From contig NZ_JAOCAH010000001.1 in assembly GCF_029839275.1 (NCBI RefSeq), forward strand, positions 186,001 through 250,000: 64,000 nt of DNA, given 5' to 3'. Positions 1-8,022 of the stretch are shown here, one piece after another. The stretch's first letter is position 1. Each line of letters starts with the position of its first letter. Origin of the DNA: Pseudomonas sp. GD03944. GTDB lineage: Bacteria > Pseudomonadota > Gammaproteobacteria > Pseudomonadales > Pseudomonadaceae. Position numbers and translations under genes: made by a program. The notes beneath the pieces were generated by a model. That model saw nothing but the letters and a program-made list of their open reading frames with translations, was not told the DNA's origin and did not search any database.

Positions 1-1179
1 GGCAATCTGGGCCGGGTTGAATTCGACCTGCACCTTCACGTCCTTGGCGACCACGGCCAGGGTCGAACTGAGCTGGTCCACCAGCACTTTGCGCGCCTCG
101 CGCAGGTTGTCGATGTAGGCGTAGTTGCCGTCACCGGCGTCAGCCAGTTGTTCCATCAACTGCTCGTTGTAATTGTCGGTGCCAAAGCCCAGGGTAGTCA
201 GGGAAATGCCCGTCTTGCGCTTGTCGGCAGCCAGGGCCTTGAGCGTCTCGAAATCGCTGATGCCGACGTTGAAGTCACCATCGGTGGCCAGCAGGATGCG
301 GTTGATGCCGCCCTTGATGAAGCCCTTCTGTGCCTGCTGGTACGCCAGTTGGATGCCCGACTCGCCGGCAGTCGAGCCGCCCGCACGCAGTTGTTCGATG
401 GCGCCGCGGATGGTCGCCTTGTCCGAACCGGCGGTGGGTTCCAGCACCACGCTCGACTCACTGGCGTAGACCACCAGCGACACCTTGTCCTGGGCTCGCA
501 GCTGGTCGACCAGCAGCTTCAGGGTGCCCTGCACCATGGGCAAGCCCTCACGGCGGTCCATCGAGCCGGAGACGTCCACCAGGAACACCAGGTTGGCTGG
601 CGGCAGCTGCGCCACGCTGCGGTCTTCCGTGCGAATCGCGATGCGCAGCAGCCGGCTCTCGGGGTTCCACGGCGTCTGCGCCAGCTCGGTGGCCACGCCA
701 AACGGCGCATCACCGGTGGCCTGCGGGTAGGCATAGGGGAAGTAATTGACCAGCTCCTCCAGGCGCACGGCATCGGCCGGCGGCAACTGCCCCTGGTTGA
801 GGAAACGCCGCACATTGGCGTAGCTGCCGGTGTCGACATCCAGGCTGAAGGTGGAGACCGGCGCCTCGCTCACGGCGTGCACCGGGTTGGCCGTCAGGGT
901 CTGGTACTGCTCGCGGTTGGCATCGTGATAACCCGGCAGGGCCTGGTCGACCAGCGGGGCAGCCGGCATCGCGGCGATGGCCGCGGGCGCATAGCGCGCC
1001 AGCTCGGCGTGTCGAGCCGGCGGCTGGGCCGACGACTCGTGCAGCACCGCCGTCCCGGCATCGGCCTTGGCGGCCGGTTCGGTACGGGTGTCTGGCGAGG
1101 TGGCGTTGCAGGCTGTCAGGGCCAGCAACAGGGTACCGGTAAAACCACACAGCACAGCGGGGTGAGCGAGCGGGCGCAT
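1..1179 (-). CDS. VWA-domain (YfbK-like) lipoprotein, C-terminus cut by window edge
   Basis: The frame is open from an ATG at 1179 to the window edge (393 codons, no stop), so the C-terminus is missing. A GGAG-type ribosome site lies just before the ATG. The N-terminus is a lipoprotein signal with lipobox LTAC (Cys24). A low-complexity linker and the conserved YfbK-type N-terminal part (FSLDVDTGSYANVRRFLN, near residue 111) follow. The von Willebrand factor A domain begins near residue 196 and has an intact MIDAS motif, DVSGSM (D202, S204, S206), so metal-dependent ligand binding is expected. Family members are membrane-anchored proteins of unknown ligand. The neighbouring MocR gene is on the same strand 80 bp upstream. 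Confidence 0.88.
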   Translation of the reverse strand, partial: MRPLAHPAVLCGFTGTLLLALTACNATSPDTRTEPAAKADAGTAVLHESSAQPPARHAELARYAPAAIAAMPAAPLVDQALPGYHDANREQYQTLTANPVHAVSEAPVSTFSLDVDTGSYANVRRFLNQGQLPPADAVRLEELVNYFPYAYPQATGDAPFGVATELAQTPWNPESRLLRIAIRTEDRSVAQLPPANLVFLVDVSGSMDRREGLPMVQGTLKLLVDQLRAQDKVSLVVYASESSVVLEPTAGSDKATIRGAIEQLRAGGSTAGESGIQLAYQQAQKGFIKGGINRILLATDGDFNVGISDFETLKALAADKRKTGISLTTLGFGTDNYNEQLMEQLADAGDGNYAYIDNLREARKVLVDQLSSTLAVVAKDVKVQVEFNPAQIA

Positions 1180-1259
1180 GGTGCATCTCCTGGGATGAAA
1201 GAACGCTTCGTCCCAGTAGACGCAACCCTCGCCCGATTCGGGTTAAGCCCCGCGCGGTT

Positions 1260-2693
1260 TTAGAACGCCGCTTCCTGGCACAGCTGGCTGGCCAGCATGC
1301 CCAGGGTCATCAGCGCCCGCTCGGCTTCACGGTTCCACGGAATGCCGCAGTTGAGCCGCACGCAATGGTTGAACTGCTCGGTGTTACTGAAGATCAACCC
1401 CGGCGCGATGCTGATGCCCTGCTGCAGCGCCCGCACGTGCAGGTCCTTGGTGTTGACCCGCGCCGGCAGGCTGACCCACAGGATGAAGCCGCCGTTGGGC
1501 CGGGTCATCTGCGTGCCTTCCGGGAAGTACTGCTGCACCGCCAGCTGAAAGGCGCTGAGGTTCTTGCGGTACTCCTGGCGGATGTAGCGCAGGTGCCGGT
1601 CGTAGCCGCCGTTCTCCAGGTAGGCCGCCACCGCCATCTGCGTAACGCTGCACGCCGAATGGGTGCTGAAGGTCTGCAGGCGCTGGATTTCGTCCTGATA
1701 CTTGCCGGCGACGATCCAGCCGATACGAACCCCGGGCGACAGGGTCTTGGAGAAGCTCGAGCAGTACACCACCCGCCCCTCGCGGTCATGGGACTTGAGG
1801 GCCTTGGTCGGGCTCTGGTCGAACATCAGCTCGCCGTAGATATCGTCCTCGATGATCTGGATGTCGAAGTCGTCGGCCAGGCGCAGCAGTTGCTTCTGCC
1901 GCTCCTCGGGAATGGTGCCGCCCAACGGGTTGCTCAGGCGCGCGGTCAGCACCAGGGCCTTGATCGGCCATTGGCTGGCCGCCAGTTGCAAGGCCTCCAG
2001 GCTGATCCCCGTGCTCGGGTCACTGGGGATCTCGATGACCTTGAGCCCCAGCAAATCCGCCAGTTGCAGCAAGCCGTAGTAGGTCGGCGATTCGGTGGCG
2101 ATCAGGTCGCCCGGCTTGGTCAGCACCCGCAATGACATCTGCAGGGCATCGACACAGCCATGGGTGATCACCACCTCCGACGGGTCGACCAGCACACCCG
2201 CGTCGCGCATGCGGATCGCCACCTGGCGCCGCAGCGGCTCGAAACCGGGGCTGAACATGTAGCTGAACGCTCGCGGGCTGTGAAAGCGAGTGACCTTGGC
2301 CAGTTGCTGGTGCAGCGCGCGCACCGGCAGATAGTCGACGTGGGGAACCGCCGCGCCCAGGGGGAACACCCCTTCGCGCCGCGATTCGGTGAGCACCTGG
2401 TTGATGATGCTGCTGCGGGTGACCAGGCCAGGCCGCTCGACCCGGGCGATGTCCGGAGTTTCGGCGGTCAACGCCGGGGTCTGGTGCACATAAAAGCCAG
2501 ACTGCGGCCGGGCACGGATCAGCCCCAGGTCTTCGAGGTTGGCGTAGGCCTGCAGCACCGTGGCATGGCTGACGTTCAACTGCGAACTCATCTTGCGCAC
2601 CGAGGGCACCCGCTCCCCTGGCTGGTAGACGCCGCGGCGGATGTCTTCTGCCAGTTGCTGGGCGATGCGCTGATAGAGCAACAGATTGGTCAT
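1260..2693 (-). CDS. MocR-type transcriptional regulator (GntR HTH + class I aminotransferase fold)
   Basis: The 477-residue protein has a GntR winged helix at residues 1-75 (SVRKMSSQLNVSHATVLQAY) followed by a fold-type I aminotransferase domain from about 110 to 465. The PLP lysine is K316 in SSFSKTLSPGVRIGW. Length and architecture are typical of the MocR/GabR/PdxR subfamily, in which PLP or a PLP-bound amine acts as effector rather than as part of an enzyme. The regulated pathway cannot be read from the sequence: neither flanking gene is a metabolic enzyme. The 120 bp upstream of the gene carry inverted repeats with ACTG/CAGT half-sites, which suits autoregulation. Confidence 0.9.
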   Translation of the reverse strand: MTNLLLYQRIAQQLAEDIRRGVYQPGERVPSVRKMSSQLNVSHATVLQAYANLEDLGLIRARPQSGFYVHQTPALTAETPDIARVERPGLVTRSSIINQVLTESRREGVFPLGAAVPHVDYLPVRALHQQLAKVTRFHSPRAFSYMFSPGFEPLRRQVAIRMRDAGVLVDPSEVVITHGCVDALQMSLRVLTKPGDLIATESPTYYGLLQLADLLGLKVIEIPSDPSTGISLEALQLAASQWPIKALVLTARLSNPLGGTIPEERQKQLLRLADDFDIQIIEDDIYGELMFDQSPTKALKSHDREGRVVYCSSFSKTLSPGVRIGWIVAGKYQDEIQRLQTFSTHSACSVTQMAVAAYLENGGYDRHLRYIRQEYRKNLSAFQLAVQQYFPEGTQMTRPNGGFILWVSLPARVNTKDLHVRALQQGISIAPGLIFSNTEQFNHCVRLNCGIPWNREAERALMTLGMLASQLCQEAAF

Positions 2694-2709
2694 GGCCGTG
2701 ATCTCACTT

Positions 2710-2806
2710 TACTGGACCGTAACAGTAACCGGATGACACACAATTGCACCGGTACAGATAAAGGGATTGTGGACGATACAGTGCCGATGCGCCAATGACT
2801 GTATCG
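2710..2806. promoter_or_regulatory. Inverted-repeat cluster upstream of the MocR gene (candidate operator)
   Basis: Two symmetric elements are visible: TACTG-N8-CAGTA at 2710-2727 and a perfect 9-bp inverted repeat CGATACAGT-N15-ACTGTATCG at 2774-2806. The inner element contains ACTGGACC, which resembles the CTGGAC half-sites reported for MocR proteins such as TauR. Binding by the adjacent regulator is inferred. The rest of the gap (2694-2914) holds only these repeats and the terminator of the OmpA operon. Confidence 0.45.
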
Positions 2807-2868
2807 GTCTAGTCGATTTTCAGGCGTAACTGTCTCTTACCGACGTCGGATTTCTGTTGCCCGGAAAC

Positions 2869-2896
2869 GAAAAAGCCGCTCACGAGAGCGGCTTTT
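2869..2896 (-). terminator. Rho-independent terminator of the OmpA-lipoprotein operon
   Basis: AAAAGCCGCT (2871-2880) pairs with AGCGGCTTTT (2887-2896), with a T-run on the minus strand, 19 bp after the OmpA-lipoprotein stop codon. Confidence 0.85.
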
Positions 2897-2914
2897 GGGG
2901 AACCCAGAGAGCTG

Positions 2915-3721
2915 TCAGCGGCTGGCGCCCAGGCGTCCCTGCTCGTCAGAGAAGACGATTTCGACGCGACGGTTCTGCGCACGGCCCTTCTCCGAGGCGT
3001 TCTCCGCCACCGGGAAGCGTTCGCCATACCCCTGCACCTCGATGCGCTTGGCATCGATGCCCAGGTCCACCAGCACGTCGGCCACGGTTTGCGCCCGCGC
3101 CCGGGACAGCGCCTGGTTTTCCTGCTTGTCGCCGCTGCTGTCGCTGTACCCCTCGATGCGCACGATCCGGCGCGGGTTGAGCTGGAGGAACTGCACCAGC
3201 TTGAGCACCGTGCGGTTGGCCGAAGCCTTGAGGTCGGCGTGACCGGTGTCGAACAGCACATCGCCCAGGGTCATTACCAGGCCACGCTCGGTTTCGGTGG
3301 TGGCAAGGCTGACCATCTGCTCTTCCAGCCAGTTGCTCTGCTCCTGCACGCTGAGCAGCTTGGCCTCGCGCAGGGCCAGTTGCAGGCGCTGGCGTTCGAG
3401 CTCCAGCTTGGCCGCCCGCTCCTGGTTGACCTGCAGGCTGCTCTTCTCGGCGGCGATTTCGCTGTAGCGCTGGCTCAGGTAGGCGTAGTGGCCCACATCA
3501 CTGGCACTGCCCCAGTAGCTCGACAGGCGATCGGCGCGGGCCAGGGATTCCCCGGCGCGAATCACGTCCTTGGGTGCGCTGCGCAGCACGCTGGGGTCTT
3601 CCTTCACGGTCTGGAACTGATTGCGGGCGCTTTCCAGGGCCTCGCTGCTGTTCTGCTGCTGGCCGGCGCACCCGCCCAGTGCCAGCAGAGCGCAGCCGAT
3701 GAATACCGGGCGAATGCTCAT
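2915..3721 (-). CDS. OmpA-family peptidoglycan-binding lipoprotein with DUF4398 N-terminal part
   Basis: The 268-residue lipoprotein has lipobox LGGC (Cys18). Residues about 25-130 are a helical coiled-coil-like segment of the DUF4398 kind, rich in Glu, Arg, Gln and Leu. The C-terminal OmpA/MotB domain spans about residues 150-260, with GDVLFDTGHADL, IEGYSDSSGD and a closing NRRVEIVF motif. Such proteins tether the outer membrane to peptidoglycan. Its ATG overlaps the stop of the preceding DUF4398 gene (ATGA), so the two are translationally coupled. Pairing a stand-alone DUF4398 lipoprotein with a DUF4398-OmpA fusion suggests that they interact through their helices (inference). Confidence 0.9.
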   Translation of the reverse strand: MSIRPVFIGCALLALGGCAGQQQNSSEALESARNQFQTVKEDPSVLRSAPKDVIRAGESLARADRLSSYWGSASDVGHYAYLSQRYSEIAAEKSSLQVNQERAAKLELERQRLQLALREAKLLSVQEQSNWLEEQMVSLATTETERGLVMTLGDVLFDTGHADLKASANRTVLKLVQFLQLNPRRIVRIEGYSDSSGDKQENQALSRARAQTVADVLVDLGIDAKRIEVQGYGERFPVAENASEKGRAQNRRVEIVFSDEQGRLGASR

Positions 3722-4071
3722 TTCACTTCCCCCAGTTGCCGACGCAGGCGGTTGATGCGCTCGTTCAGCTCACGCAACTGATCCTGGCTTTTCTGGGTGA
3801 GCACCCGGGCTTCGGCCAGGCGCGCGTCCAGTTCGGCCTGCTCGGCCAGCAGACGGGCATCCTTGAACGCTTCGCGGGTCATGGCCGCCTGGGCCTGCTG
3901 CAATTTGTCCTCGGCCTGCCGCAGCTCCTCGACCTGCTCGGTCGCGCCCACGGCACGGGCTTGCGCCACCGCCTGTTCGGTCAGGCGCAGCTGTTCGGTC
4001 GGGGCGGGATCGTTGGCACAACCAGCCAACGCCAGGAGAGCCAGAGCGGCACATGAAAATCGGATAGTCAA
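3718..4071 (-). CDS. DUF4398 small lipoprotein
   Basis: This 117-residue lipoprotein has lipobox LAGC (Cys18). The rest is almost entirely helical and coiled-coil-like (for example EELRQAEDKLQQAQAAM and QDQLRELNERINRLRRQL). The family function is unknown. It overlaps the OmpA lipoprotein gene by 4 bases and lies 9 bp after the solute-binding protein gene, so the three form one operon. The high Gln, Glu and Ala content resembles periplasmic spacer proteins such as Lpp. Confidence 0.85.
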   Translation of the reverse strand: MTIRFSCAALALLALAGCANDPAPTEQLRLTEQAVAQARAVGATEQVEELRQAEDKLQQAQAAMTREAFKDARLLAEQAELDARLAEARVLTQKSQDQLRELNERINRLRRQLGEVK

Positions 4072-4080
4072 AACGGTTTC

Positions 4081-4908
4081 CTACGGATTCGGGTCGCCGA
4101 CCGGCTGCAGCTGCTGTTCTTTCCAACGCTGGAGATTGCGTTGCAACAGGGTCTCCGGCAGGCCATCAGCCGCCAATTCTGTCATTTTTTTCGCCAATTG
4201 TCCGCGCAGCCAGGGTTCGTTACAGGCGGAGTTGTGCGACAGGGTCAGGTACAGACCTTCACTGGAAATCGGAGGTTCCAGAATTTCCAGATCATCTTCC
4301 ATGCCCAGCGTCTCGGCGAGGGCCAACCCCGGGTAGCGCTCGTAGAGCACGTAGTCGGTGCGCCCCAGCAGCAGCTTCTGAAAGGCCTGGGTCAGGCTGG
4401 AGACCCCTTCCAGGGTCAGGCTGGTCTTGGCGTAGGCATCGAATTGCTGGCCGAAGCTGTTACCCACCAGGGTATCCCCGGTATGGCCCTGGAGGTCTTC
4501 CCAGCCCGCGTAGGGAAAGGCTTCGCCCTTCTTCACCCAGACCACGTTGGGGGTCCAGTAGAACGCCGGATGGACGTAGTCCATGCTGTCCAGCCGCTGC
4601 AGGGTCAGGAAGGCGCCGGCGAGCAGGTCGACGCGACCGGTGCGCACTTCGTCCTGGGCGCGGGACCAGGGACCGGTGTAGATCACGTCGATCACCACGC
4701 CCAGTTCGTCGCCAAGGTGCTTCAGCAGGTCGGCGTTGGCACCGATCAATTGCTGGGGATTCTGCGGGTCGCGCCAGAGATAGGGGGGGTATTCAGGGTT
4801 GCCGGTGGCCACCAGGCGTTCGCATTTTCCGGCCGCCGTCACCGTGCCCGACAGAACCGTCGCGCCGATCCCTAGCAGCAGAAGTTTCAGTAGACCACGT
4901 ACACGCAT
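4081..4908 (-). CDS. Periplasmic solute-binding protein, family 3 (orphan)
   Basis: The 275-residue precursor has a signal peptide (residues 1-25, cleavage near TVTAAG) and a full SBP family 3 domain, including NPEYPPYLW near the N-terminus, IGANADLLKHL, and GRVDLLAGAFLT. Family members bind amino acids or act as sensors. No ABC permease or ATPase lies nearby. As first gene of an operon with two envelope lipoproteins it may have a structural or sensing role instead of transport (inference). The ligand is not predictable. Confidence 0.85.
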   Translation of the reverse strand: MRVRGLLKLLLLGIGATVLSGTVTAAGKCERLVATGNPEYPPYLWRDPQNPQQLIGANADLLKHLGDELGVVIDVIYTGPWSRAQDEVRTGRVDLLAGAFLTLQRLDSMDYVHPAFYWTPNVVWVKKGEAFPYAGWEDLQGHTGDTLVGNSFGQQFDAYAKTSLTLEGVSSLTQAFQKLLLGRTDYVLYERYPGLALAETLGMEDDLEILEPPISSEGLYLTLSHNSACNEPWLRGQLAKKMTELAADGLPETLLQRNLQRWKEQQLQPVGDPNP

Positions 4909-4975
4909 TAGCGAACTTCCCGGCTCAACCTGTGATACCCCCGCGGATGCAAGGCGGGAGCGGCTCTGTTCATGC

Positions 4976-5007
4976 TAGCGTAAGAATCGCTAAATAATAA
5001 TTAGCGA
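4976..5007. promoter_or_regulatory. Three regularly spaced TTAGCGA half-sites before the PlaF-like gene
   Basis: TCGCTAA-N7-TTAGCGA (4987-5007) is a perfect inverted repeat ending just before the ribosome site (AAGGA) of the hydrolase gene. An overlapping TAGCG-N7-CGCTA (4976-4992) reuses the middle half-site. The block can act as a DNA operator or as mutually exclusive RNA hairpins in the leader. The binding factor is unknown. Confidence 0.5.
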
Positions 5008-5019
5008 TAAGGACACGCC

Positions 5020-5976
5020 ATGAAAAAACTGATACTCGGCCTGATACTGCTGCTCGTCGGCATCGCCGGTGTGTTTTACCTGAGTCCGGCGGCCCTGGTA
5101 GGCAGTATGCGCCTGGTCGAGCAGCAGCTCGCAGGACTCGACAGCAAACGACTCACTGTCGGCGATCTTAGCATCCATTACTACGAAGGCGGCCCGGCCA
5201 GTGCCGAGACCTTGCTGCTGGTACACGGATTCGGTGCCGACAAGGACAACTGGCTGCGTTTCGCCCGCCACTTCACATCCCGTTATCGGGTCATCGCCCT
5301 CGACCTGCCCGGCTTCGGCGACAGCGACAAACCGCACGCCAGCTACGACGTCGGCACCCAGGCCGAGCGCATCGCCACCTTTACCCAGGCACTGGGCATC
5401 CAGCGCCTGCACCTGGTCGGCAACTGCATGGGCGGGCACATCAGCGCCCTGTACGCCGCGCGCTACCCCGAGCAGGTCCTGTCCGCCGGGCTGTTCGCGC
5501 CCAGCGGTGTCCAGGCGCCGCGCAAGAGCGAATTCTTTCAGCGCCTGGAACAGGGCGAAGCCAACCCGCTGGTGGCGCGCTCGACGGAAGACTTCCAGGC
5601 CTTGCTGAAGCTCGTGTTCGTCGAGCCGCCCGCCCTGCCCCAGGGCGTCACGGACTACCTGGCAGAACGCTCCATCGCCAATGCCGATCACTACCAGGCG
5701 GTGTTCGAGCAACTGGTCACACGCTACATCCCGTTGGAACCGGAGCTGCCCCGCATCAAGGCGCCCACCCTGTTGCTGTGGGGCGAGCAGGACCGCGTAC
5801 TGGACGTGTCCAGCATCGAGGTCATGGAGCCCCTGCTCAAGCACCCGAGCGTGGTGGTCATGGCGCACTGCGGCCACGCCCCGATGATCGAACGTCCCGA
5901 GGAAACCGCCATGCACTATCAGGCTTTTCTCGATGCGCTGGCACCCGAACAGACCGGGACGCCACCCGAGGCCTGA
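5020..5976 (+). CDS. PlaF-like membrane-anchored alpha/beta hydrolase with Cys in the nucleophile elbow
   Basis: The 318-residue protein starts with one membrane anchor (residues 4-22), then an alpha/beta-hydrolase fold: oxyanion segment LLVHGFGADKDNW near 66, nucleophile elbow VGNCMGGH (133-140), acid LLLWGEQDRVLD, and histidine AHCGHAPM. In architecture and genome position it matches PlaF (PA2949), the inner-membrane phospholipase A of P. aeruginosa that remodels glycerophospholipids through a Ser-Asp-His triad. Here the elbow is G-N-C-M-G, so the expected serine is a cysteine (codon TGC, Cys136). The start is ATG 5020 after AAGGA. The gene is monocistronic and shares a bidirectional terminator with etfA. 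Confidence 0.88.
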   Translation: MKKLILGLILLLVGIAGVFYLSPAALVGSMRLVEQQLAGLDSKRLTVGDLSIHYYEGGPASAETLLLVHGFGADKDNWLRFARHFTSRYRVIALDLPGFGDSDKPHASYDVGTQAERIATFTQALGIQRLHLVGNCMGGHISALYAARYPEQVLSAGLFAPSGVQAPRKSEFFQRLEQGEANPLVARSTEDFQALLKLVFVEPPALPQGVTDYLAERSIANADHYQAVFEQLVTRYIPLEPELPRIKAPTLLLWGEQDRVLDVSSIEVMEPLLKHPSVVVMAHCGHAPMIERPEETAMHYQAFLDALAPEQTGTPPEA

Positions 5977-5977
5977 A

Positions 5978-6008
5978 AAAAAAACCCGCTCGATGAGCGG
6001 GTTTTTCG
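5978..6008. terminator. Bidirectional terminator between the hydrolase and etfA
   Basis: AACCCGCTC (5983-5991) pairs with GAGCGGGTT (5995-6003). There is an A-run before and a T-run after, so it can stop transcripts from both sides. Confidence 0.88.
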
Positions 6009-6025
6009 TGTCGGGAGAAACCGGT

Positions 6026-6955
6026 TTACACCAGTTTTTCCAGCTCCGGTACGGCTTCGAACAGGTCCGCGACCAGGCCGTAATCGGCAACCTGGAAGAT
6101 CGGCGCCTCTTCGTCCTTGTTGATCGCGACGATCACCTTGGAGTCCTTCATGCCGGCCAGGTGCTGGATGGCACCCGAGATACCGACGGCGATGTACAGC
6201 TGCGGCGCAACGATCTTGCCGGTCTGGCCGACCTGCATGTCGTTCGGTACGAAACCGGCGTCGACCGCGGCGCGCGAAGCACCTACGGCAGCGCCCAGCT
6301 TGTCGGCCAGGGCGTACAGGTGCTTGAAGTTGTCACCGTTCTGCATGCCGCGGCCGCCGGAAACGACGATCTTGGCAGCGGTCAGCTCAGGACGGTCCGA
6401 CTTGGCCAGCTCTTCGCCCACGAAGGACGACTTGCCGGCGTCGGCACCCGACGATACCGCTTCGACAGCGGCACTGCCGCCTTCGGCAGCTACCGCGTCG
6501 AAACCGGTGGTACGCACGGTGATGACCTTGACCGACGCGCTGGACTGCACGGTGGCAATGGCGTTACCGGCGTAGATCGGGCGCTTGAAGGTGTCAGCGC
6601 TTTCAACGGCGACGATCTCGGAGATCTGGTCAACGTCCAGCTGCGCGGCGACGCGCGGCAGGATGTTCTTGCCGTTGCTGGTAGCGGCAGCCAGGATGTG
6701 GCTGTAACCCTTGCCCAGTTCGGCAACCAGCGGCGCGACGTTTTCCGGCAGCTGGTGAGCGAAGGCAGCGTTGTCGGCAACCAGCACCTTGGAGACGCCA
6801 GCGACCTTGGCCGCGGCTTCGGCAGCAGCGCCACAGGCGGCACCGGCAACCAGAACGTGGATGTCGCCACCGATCTTTTGAGCAGCTGCAACGGTGTTCA
6901 GCGTGGCAGGTGCCAGGGCGGCATTGGTGTGTTCAGCGATAACCAGGATAGTCAT
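6026..6955 (-). CDS. etfA: Electron transfer flavoprotein subunit alpha
   Basis: The 309-residue alpha subunit of the cytoplasmic ETF holds FAD. The C-terminal FAD domain carries the family signature around [16 protein letters not shown] and [20 protein letters not shown]. Length is normal. It takes electrons from acyl-CoA and other dehydrogenases and passes them to ETF-QO, which is encoded divergently nearby. It starts directly after the etfB stop codon with no gap, so the two are cotranscribed and made in equal amounts. Confidence 0.98.
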   Translation of the reverse strand: MTILVIAEHTNAALAPATLNTVAAAQKIGGDIHVLVAGAACGAAAEAAAKVAGVSKVLVADNAAFAHQLPENVAPLVAELGKGYSHILAAATSNGKNILPRVAAQLDVDQISEIVAVESADTFKRPIYAGNAIATVQSSASVKVITVRTTGFDAVAAEGGSAAVEAVSSGADAGKSSFVGEELAKSDRPELTAAKIVVSGGRGMQNGDNFKHLYALADKLGAAVGASRAAVDAGFVPNDMQVGQTGKIVAPQLYIAVGISGAIQHLAGMKDSKVIVAINKDEEAPIFQVADYGLVADLFEAVPELEKLV

Positions 6956-7705
6956 TTAGATTACCTTCGCCTCGTTCTTCAGTTTCTCGACCAGTTCAGC
7001 CACGGACTTGACCTTGATGCCGGCGCTGCGGGCAGCAGGCGCTTCGACTTTCAGGGTCTTCACGGTGGACGTGGTGGCGACGCCCAGGGCGTCCGGGGTC
7101 ACGACGTCCAGCGGCTTTTTCTTGGCCTTCATGATGTTCGGCAGCGACGCGTAGCGCGGCTCGTTCAGGCGCAGGTCGGTGGTGACGATCGCCGGCAGGT
7201 TCAGCGCGACGGTCTGCAGGCCGCCGTCGATCTCGCGGGTGACGTTGACCTTGTCGCCGGCCACTTCGACCTTGGAGGCGAAGGTGCCCTGGGCGAAACC
7301 GGTCAGCGCGCCCAGCATCTGGCCGGTCTGGTTGTTATCGCTGTCGATGGCCTGTTTGCCCATGATGATCAGCTGCGGCTGCTCCTTGTCGGAAACGGCC
7401 TTGAGCAGCTTGGCCACGGCCAGAGAGTTCAGCTCGTCAGCGGATTCGACCAGGATGGCGCGGTCGGCACCCAGTGCCAGTGCCGTGCGCAGCTGCTCTT
7501 GGGCAGTGGTCGGGCCAATGGTAACGACGACGATTTCGCTCGCCACACCCTTCTCTTTCAGGCGTACGGCTTCTTCCACGGCGATTTCGCAGAAAGGGTT
7601 CATCGACATCTTGACGTTCGCAAGATCAACGCCGCTGTTGTCCGCTTTGACGCGAACCTTGACGTTGTAGTCGACCACTCGTTTGACAGCTACAAGAACC
7701 TTCAT
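6956..7705 (-). CDS. etfB: Electron transfer flavoprotein subunit beta
   Basis: The 249-residue beta subunit is of normal length, with the N-terminal [14 protein letters not shown] and the motif [17 protein letters not shown]. The beta-family signature around [16 protein letters not shown] is present. It forms the ETF heterodimer with EtfA and binds AMP. It is the first gene of etfBA, preceded by the divergent region with a PsrA-type box. Beta-oxidation is the main electron source for this complex, which suits control by the fatty-acid sensor PsrA. Confidence 0.98.
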   Translation of the reverse strand: MKVLVAVKRVVDYNVKVRVKADNSGVDLANVKMSMNPFCEIAVEEAVRLKEKGVASEIVVVTIGPTTAQEQLRTALALGADRAILVESADELNSLAVAKLLKAVSDKEQPQLIIMGKQAIDSDNNQTGQMLGALTGFAQGTFASKVEVAGDKVNVTREIDGGLQTVALNLPAIVTTDLRLNEPRYASLPNIMKAKKKPLDVVTPDALGVATTSTVKTLKVEAPAARSAGIKVKSVAELVEKLKNEAKVI

Positions 7706-7881
7706 GGATTCCTCGTTACTCTCCGGTGAATAGGAATGTCGCCAAGGCGAACATGCGGGTGATGCTCATCGGCCGGGACCGACTCATGCTCAGACGGCGA
7801 ACGCAAAACCGCCCGTATCTTGACCGCACGACCTAGCCCGGTCAATACAGCGAACCGGCCAGTCATCCGCGATGTAGTAGG

Positions 7882-7908
7882 ATTCTAGCAGGCCTACAGA
7901 AAATTCAA
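7882..7908 (-). promoter_or_regulatory. Candidate etfBA promoter
   Basis: On the minus strand TTGAAT (7903-7908) is followed after 15 bp by TAGAAT (7882-7887). The spacer is short for sigma70, so the call is tentative. The -35 hexamer overlaps the PsrA-type box. Between here and the etfB start (7706-7881) I see no gene or further element. Confidence 0.45.
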
Positions 7909-7919
7909 ACAAACGTTTG
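7906..7919. promoter_or_regulatory. PsrA-type operator at the divergent etf promoters
   Basis: CAAAC-AAAC-GTTTG fits the published PsrA consensus (G/C)AAAC-N2-4-GTTT(G/C). It overlaps the putative etfBA -35 element and ends 2 bp before the ETF-QO -35, a position from which one repressor could block both directions. The same pattern occurs twice upstream of psrA in this window. Confidence 0.75.
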
Positions 7920-7921
7920 TA

Positions 7922-7950
7922 TTGGACCGGCGAGAGGGTGTAGATATAAT
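7922..7950 (+). promoter_or_regulatory. Sigma70 promoter of the ETF-QO gene
   Basis: TTGGAC (7922-7927), a 17-bp spacer and a perfect TATAAT (7945-7950) lie 73 bp before the start codon. The remainder of the leader shows nothing notable except the ribosome site TAGGAG at 8009-8014. Confidence 0.75.
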
Positions 7951-8022
7951 GCGCCGGCATCGCAGATGGAACGCGCCTGATCGCCATATAACTAGATAGA
8001 GCCTTGAGTAGGAGATAACCCT

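Noticed and set aside
5933..7729. 598-codon plus-strand frame opposite etfA and etfB
   Set aside because: Antisense of etfBA, spanning the terminator and both genes, which a real gene would not do.
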